The position numbers were made by a program, and so were the translations under genes. Below, piece by piece: positions 59,703 to 64,000 of a stretch of DNA of 64,000 bases. The notes beneath the pieces are model-generated. The model ran no database searches. It was not told where the DNA came from and saw only the letters and a program-made list of their open reading frames with translations. Source of the DNA: Bradyrhizobium yuanmingense (GTDB lineage Bacteria; Pseudomonadota; Alphaproteobacteria; Rhizobiales; Xanthobacteraceae); NCBI RefSeq assembly GCF_900094575.1, contig NZ_FMAE01000004.1, positions 186,001 through 250,000 on the forward strand, written 5' to 3'. Numbering within the stretch: the stretch's first letter is position 1; each line of letters starts with the position of its first letter.

Positions 59703-62251
59703 GCGAGGTGCAACGCGGAGGTGCGGCCGGTCTGAGTGAGACCGAGGCGCGGGCGAGGCTCGCGGCAGACGGCCCCAACGAACTGCCTCGGCCGGAACGA
59801 CGCAGTCCGCTGCGCATCGTGGTGGAAGTGCTGCGCGAGCCGATGCTCCTGCTGCTGCTCTGCGGCGGGCTGATCTACCTCGTGCTCGGCGATCTCAAGG
59901 AGGCGGTGATCCTGCTGGCGTTCGGGGCGATGTCCATCGTGATCACGGTGGTGCAGGAAACCCGGACCGAGCGCGTGCTGGAAGCCTTGCGCGACCTGAC
60001 CAGCCCGCGGGCGCTGGTGGTGCGTGACGGTGCGCGCCGGCGAATTGCCGGCCGCGAGGTCGTGCAGGGCGACCTTCTCGTCCTCAGTGAAGGCGATCGC
60101 GTTCCCGCCGACGCCGCGCTCGTCGAAGCGCGGGACCTGCAGATCGACGAGTCCCTGCTGACCGGCGAGTCGGTGCCCGTCCGCAAGAAGACGGCCGACA
60201 AGATCAAAGTAGCCGCTCACCGGCCCGGCGGCGAGGATCAGCCGTTCGTGTATTCCGGCTCGCTCGTCGTGCGCGGCGAGGGGCTGGCGCTGGTCGAGGC
60301 CACCGGGCCGCGCAGCGAGATCGGGAAGATCGGGCTGTCGCTTCGCGGCTTGCAGGCCGAGCCGCCGCGGCTTCAGCAACAGACCGCAAGGCTGGTGCGG
60401 CTCTGCTTCCTCGGCGGCACCATCATCAGCCTGGCCGCGATTGTGCTCTACGGCGTCTCGCGCGGCGACTGGCTGCAGGCGCTGCTGGCAGGCGTCGCCA
60501 TCGGCATGTCGATGCTTCCAGAAGAATTCGGTGTCGTGCTCACGGTGTTCATGGCCATGGGTGCGTGGCGGATTTCGCAGGCCCGCGTCCTGACGCGGCG
60601 CGCCGCCGCCATCGAGGTCCTCGGCTCAGCAACAGTCCTGTGCACCGACAAGACCGGAACGCTGACGCAGAATCAGATGTCGGTCGCCGAGCTGCGCCTG
60701 CTGGACGGCGCGCGCCTGCGCGCGGAGGCGTCCGGACCGGATCAGGTCGGGCGCGAATTCGCAGAGCTGGCGCGCTGCGGGGCACTGGCAAGCTCTCCGG
60801 AGCCGTTCGATCCGATGGAGAAGGCGCTGCATTCGTTCGCGCGTGGTGTCCTGCGGGACGGCGACGCGATGGATGGCGAGCGGACGCTGGTGCGCACCTA
60901 TGGTCTGCGCCCCGAGCTGCTGGCCATGACCCAGGTTTGGCGGACAGCCGGAGGGGCGGACCTCGTCGCATGCGCCAAGGGCGCGCCGGAAGCGATTGCG
61001 CGCCTGTGCAGGCTGAACGAGGCCGATCGGGAGGCCGTGCAAGCTGCCGTCGGGGCCATGGCGAAGGACGGGCTCCGGGTGCTGGGGATGGCGGTTGCCG
61101 TTTGCGATGAGGCTTCCCTGCCGGCATCCCAGGAGGCTTTTGTATTTCGCTTCGTCGGCCTGGTCGGGCTTGCCGATCCGTTGCGGCCTCATGTTCCGGA
61201 GGCGGTTCGCGAATGCCGTTCGGCCGGCATCCGCGTCATCATGATCACGGGCGACTATCCGGCGACCGCCATGGCGATCGCCGCGCAAGCCGGGCTCGAC
61301 GTCGATGAGGTCGCGACCGGGGAGCAGGTCAAGCTCGCGGACGACCGCGAGCTCGAGGCACTCGTCAGGAAGGTGAACGTCTTCGCGCGGGTTCTGCCGG
61401 AGCAGAAGCTGCGGATCGTGCAGGCGCTGAAGCGCAGCGGCGAGATCGTCGCGATGACGGGCGACGGCGTCAACGACGCGCCGTCGCTGAAGGCCGCCCA
61501 TATCGGAATCGCGATGGGTGGCCGCGGCACCGACGTCGCTCGCGAGGCATCCTCGATCGTCCTGCTCGACGACGACTTCAGCTCCATCGTCGCATCCATC
61601 CGCCTCGGTCGCCGGATCTACGACAATCTGCGCAAGGCCATGGCCTTTATCTTTGCCGTCCACGTGCCGATCGCGGGTCTTGCGCTGCTTCCCCTGGTGT
61701 TCGGGCTGCCGCTGGTGCTCGGCCCGGTGCACATCGCCTTTCTGGAGCTGATCATCGATCCCGTCTGCTCGCTGGTGTTCGAGGCCGAGCGGGAGGAGCG
61801 CGACGTCATGAAGCGTCCGCCGCGGCGTGCCGATGCGGAGCTGTTCTCGTGGCCCCTGATCGCCTGGAGCGTTCTGCAAGGCACGATGGCCTTCGCCTTG
61901 ATCGCCGTGATCTTCGTCGCAGCGCTTCGTTCCGGCCTTCCGCCCGAGGAGGCTCGCACCCTCGCATTCATCGCGCTCGTCGTCTGCGTCCTCGCGCTGG
62001 TGCTGGTCAATCGATCCTTCAGCGCATCGTTCTTGTCCGCCTTCTTCCGTCCGAACGCGGCATTGCTCTGGATCTTCCTCTTGATTGCGCTCGTTCTCGC
62101 CACAGCCTTGTTCTGGCCGCCGGCCTCAGGCCTGTTTCGCTTCGGTCCCCTGCATCTTGACGATTTGATGATCACGCTCGGCGCGGGAGTGCTGGTGCTC
62201 ACGGCGCTCGAACTGCTGAAGCCGATTTGGGGCCGACGGTTGCGATTCTAA
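59699..62251 (+). CDS. P2-type cation-transporting ATPase
   Basis: An 850-residue P-type ATPase with a GTG start. The phosphorylated Asp is D317 in CTDKTGTLTQNQ. The actuator loop is DESLLTGESVPV. The hinge motif is MTGDGVNDAPSLKAAHIG, and KGAPEAI is the nucleotide site. Helix 4 reads PEEFGVVLTVF (P274-G278), where P2-type calcium pumps usually have PEGLP. The large C-terminal membrane part has about six helices, with HIAFLELIIDPVCSLVFEAE as M6-like. There are no N-terminal metal-binding CxxC domains, so it is not a copper or zinc pump. Ca2+ or another light cation is the likely substrate, but this is inferred. Confidence 0.9.
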   Translation: MSEVQRGGAAGLSETEARARLAADGPNELPRPERRSPLRIVVEVLREPMLLLLLCGGLIYLVLGDLKEAVILLAFGAMSIVITVVQETRTERVLEALRDLTSPRALVVRDGARRRIAGREVVQGDLLVLSEGDRVPADAALVEARDLQIDESLLTGESVPVRKKTADKIKVAAHRPGGEDQPFVYSGSLVVRGEGLALVEATGPRSEIGKIGLSLRGLQAEPPRLQQQTARLVRLCFLGGTIISLAAIVLYGVSRGDWLQALLAGVAIGMSMLPEEFGVVLTVFMAMGAWRISQARVLTRRAAAIEVLGSATVLCTDKTGTLTQNQMSVAELRLLDGARLRAEASGPDQVGREFAELARCGALASSPEPFDPMEKALHSFARGVLRDGDAMDGERTLVRTYGLRPELLAMTQVWRTAGGADLVACAKGAPEAIARLCRLNEADREAVQAAVGAMAKDGLRVLGMAVAVCDEASLPASQEAFVFRFVGLVGLADPLRPHVPEAVRECRSAGIRVIMITGDYPATAMAIAAQAGLDVDEVATGEQVKLADDRELEALVRKVNVFARVLPEQKLRIVQALKRSGEIVAMTGDGVNDAPSLKAAHIGIAMGGRGTDVAREASSIVLLDDDFSSIVASIRLGRRIYDNLRKAMAFIFAVHVPIAGLALLPLVFGLPLVLGPVHIAFLELIIDPVCSLVFEAEREERDVMKRPPRRADAELFSWPLIAWSVLQGTMAFALIAVIFVAALRSGLPPEEARTLAFIALVVCVLALVLVNRSFSASFLSAFFRPNAALLWIFLLIALVLATALFWPPASGLFRFGPLHLDDLMITLGAGVLVLTALELLKPIWGRRLRF

Positions 62252-62751
62252 TCGCTCTCCCGCTGACCCGAGCTCGGCGAGGTCTCCGTCCGCTGAGGAT
62301 CTTCCTTGCCGCCAAGCATACGATGCAGCCGGCGCTCGAGGCGGCGGCCAATCGTCAGCAGCACGAAGGCCAGCGCCAGGGCGACGACGACGATCTTCCA
62401 TTGTCCGGCGCCGCAGACGATGCCGAGGCAGGCGGCAAGGAAAGTGCAGGCGGCGCTGGTGAGGCCTCGAACGCGAAACCCGGTGCTTTGGTGCACGATG
62501 ACGCCGGCGCCGAGAAAGCCGATGCCGGTGAGGATGCCCTGGATGACACGGCTGGCGGCGTCGACGACCCTGGCCGGTTCGGCGAGTTGCAATGCGAGCA
62601 GAACCACGCTCGCGGTGGAGAGCCCGACGATGCCGAGCGTCTTCAGCCCGATCGGCTTGCCGTGCAGGTCGCGGTTGAGGCCGATCGCGCCGCCGGCAAG
62701 CGTGGCCGTGCCGAGGCGCAGCAGGATTTCGGGCCAATCGAGCTCGGTCAT
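62248..62751 (-). CDS. MgtC/SapB-family membrane protein
   Basis: A 167-residue membrane protein. The N-terminus LLRLGTATLAGGAIGLNRDLHGKPIGLKT has the MgtC signature, followed by IQGILTGIGFLGAGVIVHQ and FRVRGLTSAACTF. It has five to six helices and lacks the C-terminal ACT-like domain seen in classical MgtC. MgtC proteins affect growth at low magnesium and ATP synthase activity. It converges with the P-type ATPase, overlapping its stop by 4 nt; both concern cation balance. Confidence 0.88.
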   Translation of the reverse strand: MTELDWPEILLRLGTATLAGGAIGLNRDLHGKPIGLKTLGIVGLSTASVVLLALQLAEPARVVDAASRVIQGILTGIGFLGAGVIVHQSTGFRVRGLTSAACTFLAACLGIVCGAGQWKIVVVALALAFVLLTIGRRLERRLHRMLGGKEDPQRTETSPSSGQRESD

Positions 62752-62761
62752 GGCGCCTCGA

Positions 62762-63349
62762 CTACGTCTTCGGCAGGCGGCCCATCAGATAGAACTCCTC
62801 GTTCGGCCGCATGCCCGTGAAATTCGCCAGCCGGTTCGACAGCGCGAAGAAGGCGGAGATCGCGGCGATGTCCCAGATGTCGTCGTCGCTGAAGCCGTGC
62901 GGCGCGAGCGCTACGAAATCATCCTCGGAAATCCGCTGCGCGTCTGCCGAGACCTTCATGGCGAAATCGAGCATCGCCTTCTGCCGCGGCGTGATGTCGG
63001 CCTTGCGGTAGTTGATCGCGACCTGGTCGGCGATCACAGGGTTCTTGGCGCGGATGCGCAGGATCGCGCCATGGGCGATCACGCAATATTGGCACTGGTT
63101 GGCCGCCGACGTCGCCACCACGATCATCTCGCGCTCGGCCTTGGTGAGGCCGCCGTCTTTTTCCATCAGCGCGTCGTGATAGGCGAAGAAGGCGCGGAAC
63201 TCGTCGGGGCGATAGGCCAGCGTCAGGAACACGTTCGGGACGAAGCCGCTCTTCTCCTGCACGGCAAGGAGGCGCTTACGGATGTCGTCGGGCAGGGTGT
63301 CGAGGGCGGGGGCGGGAAAGCGTTGCGCGGCGGTCTTTGTCATGGGCAT
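62762..63349 (-). CDS. Carboxymuconolactone decarboxylase-family, peroxidase-related protein
   Basis: A 195-residue protein of the AhpD-like superfamily. The redox site E-x5-C-x2-C-x3-H appears as CQYCVIAHG near residues 85-93, after LTKAEREMIVVATSAANQ. Related proteins reduce peroxides with a dedicated thiol donor. The start at 63349 (MPMTKTA) is chosen because the longer frame upstream lacks similarity. It is 10 nt from the MgtC gene on the same strand and may be co-transcribed. The natural substrate is unknown. Confidence 0.85.
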   Translation of the reverse strand: MPMTKTAAQRFPAPALDTLPDDIRKRLLAVQEKSGFVPNVFLTLAYRPDEFRAFFAYHDALMEKDGGLTKAEREMIVVATSAANQCQYCVIAHGAILRIRAKNPVIADQVAINYRKADITPRQKAMLDFAMKVSADAQRISEDDFVALAPHGFSDDDIWDIAAISAFFALSNRLANFTGMRPNEEFYLMGRLPKT

Positions 63350-63458
63350 GGAGTCCGGCTTGGGGCGGGAACCATAGTCGATGCGGAAGGCGGGCTCAAT
63401 CTGCCGGTCCGAAGTGGCCGCGACGAAGGTGTCAGGTGGGAACGACGTTCCATCCTCC

Positions 63459-63537
63459 GTCATTGCGAGCGCAGCGAAGCAATCCCGAGTCCCCCCGGCG
63501 GAAAGACTCTGGATTGCTTCGCTGCGCTCGCAATGAC
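63459..63537. repeat. Dispersed palindromic repeat, family C (copy 2)
   Basis: GTCATTGCGAGCGCAGCGAAGCAATCC pairs with GGATTGCTTCGCTGCGCTCGCAATGAC in inverted orientation. Same ends and centre as 52927-53010, but shorter. It lies between two genes transcribed in the same direction. Confidence 0.88.
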
Positions 63538-63557
63538 GATGTGGATGGAGCGAGGCC

Positions 63558-64000
63558 TTACCGCAGCGGCTTCTTCAGCAGCGAGAAGCGGTCCGGATCG
63601 AGGCCCATCGAGGGCTGCAGCATCGGGGCTTCGACGCTGGACATCGTCTTCGCGGGCGGTGCCGAGAACACGGGGTCGTTCGGCACGTCGCGCTGCGAGG
63701 TGGCGCCGCGCCAGCGTTCGAGCACGGCGCTGACGAAATGCATGTCGTGGCCGGAGGTGACGGAGGGCACGCTCGAGATGGTGGCCTCGCCGCGCGGCAA
63801 TTGGTGCGGCGGCACCTCCTTGAAGCGCAAGCGGGTCGGCAGCGCCACGCCTTCGCCGAACGCCAGCACCTCGCGGGTGCCGAGCGACGGCACGAAGGAG
63901 AGCAGGTTCGCGGCGGCGTCCGACACGGCGGCGCGCAGCAGCGCCTGGTCGCGGTCGTTGGCGAGGCGCATCGTGAACAGCGTGTTGCACTGGGAGATGA
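63558..64000 (-). CDS. HerA-like ATPase / DUF87 helicase (C-terminal part, cut by window edge)
   Basis: The frame is open to the right edge; the last codons inside the window read ISQCNTLFTMRLANDRDQ, which is the C-terminal motif of HerA/VirB4-like ATPases (Gln-Cys-Asn-Thr, then Arg-finger-like MRLANDRDQ). The rest is a domain of about 130 residues ending in LDPDRFSLLKKPLR. HerA proteins are hexameric DNA pumps, and bacterial members occur with DNA repair or defence genes. The N-terminal ATPase motifs are outside the window, so the function is tentative. Confidence 0.75.
   Translation of the reverse strand, partial: ISQCNTLFTMRLANDRDQALLRAAVSDAAANLLSFVPSLGTREVLAFGEGVALPTRLRFKEVPPHQLPRGEATISSVPSVTSGHDMHFVSAVLERWRGATSQRDVPNDPVFSAPPAKTMSSVEAPMLQPSMGLDPDRFSLLKKPLR

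Overview
The window looks like core chromosome of a Bradyrhizobium-type alphaproteobacterium. It is GC-rich. It carries an AcpXL/LpxXL very-long-chain lipid A cluster, a CoxMNOP-like cytochrome oxidase locus, TakPQM-type TRAP genes and several dispersed palindromic repeats of the kind common in Bradyrhizobium. The genus assignment rests on family knowledge and gene content, not on a database search. I see no rRNA, tRNA, CRISPR array, prophage or insertion sequence.

Layout. 0-9.3 kb: two tandem TakP-like TRAP binding proteins (the first cut by the window edge), a response regulator/histidine kinase pair, a parD antitoxin with a broken parE, a secreted M20 peptidase, and the TRAP permease genes dctQ/dctM on the opposite strand. 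9.4-18.3 kb: moaA, gph, rpiA, a DUF2059 protein, glutathione reductase, a double-cupin protein, a small zinc ribbon, a YbdK-type carboxylate-amine ligase and a class II glutamine amidotransferase broken by one frameshift. 18.7-20.8 kb: a compact terB / membrane protein / terC / UPF0114 operon. 21-26 kb: an alpha/beta hydrolase, class II DAHP synthase, diacylglycerol kinase and glutamine-dependent NAD synthetase. 26-30.7 kb: a cytochrome c oxidase operon (subunits II, I, III, III, IV). 31-38 kb: a DUF2189 membrane protein, a DUF2865 protein, a secreted Cys-rich protein, cysS with an overlapping 37-residue membrane protein, a GNAT enzyme, citramalate synthase and a VOC protein.

38-44 kb: a block bounded by two inverted copies of one repeat holds a LOG-family protein, an ATM1-like ABC exporter, psd, pssA and an RraA-like protein. 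44-50 kb: an orphan MotA/MotB-type stator pair and two tandem Kup potassium transporters. 50-53 kb: rhodanese, class I aminotransferase and a PotF-like polyamine-binding protein. 53-57.2 kb: the five-gene acpXL-fabZ-fabF2-fabF1-lpxXL operon. 57.4-64 kb: small proteins, a ParB-like protein, a P-type ATPase with a co-translated 55-residue membrane protein, MgtC, a CMD-family peroxidase-like protein and the end of a HerA-like ATPase gene.

Most noteworthy: (1) the FabF2 protein of the lipid A cluster lacks the catalytic Cys and one catalytic His, while FabF1 keeps both, which suggests a KS/chain-length-factor-like pair; (2) two FixK2/FNR-type boxes lie upstream of the small-protein and P-type ATPase genes near 59 kb; (3) a ligase/amidase pair that could add and remove gamma-glutamyl groups has a frameshifted amidase; (4) parD is intact beside a doubly broken parE. 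I did not find a clear-cut undescribed multi-gene system. The FabF1/FabF2 pair and the 59 kb cluster are the best leads.
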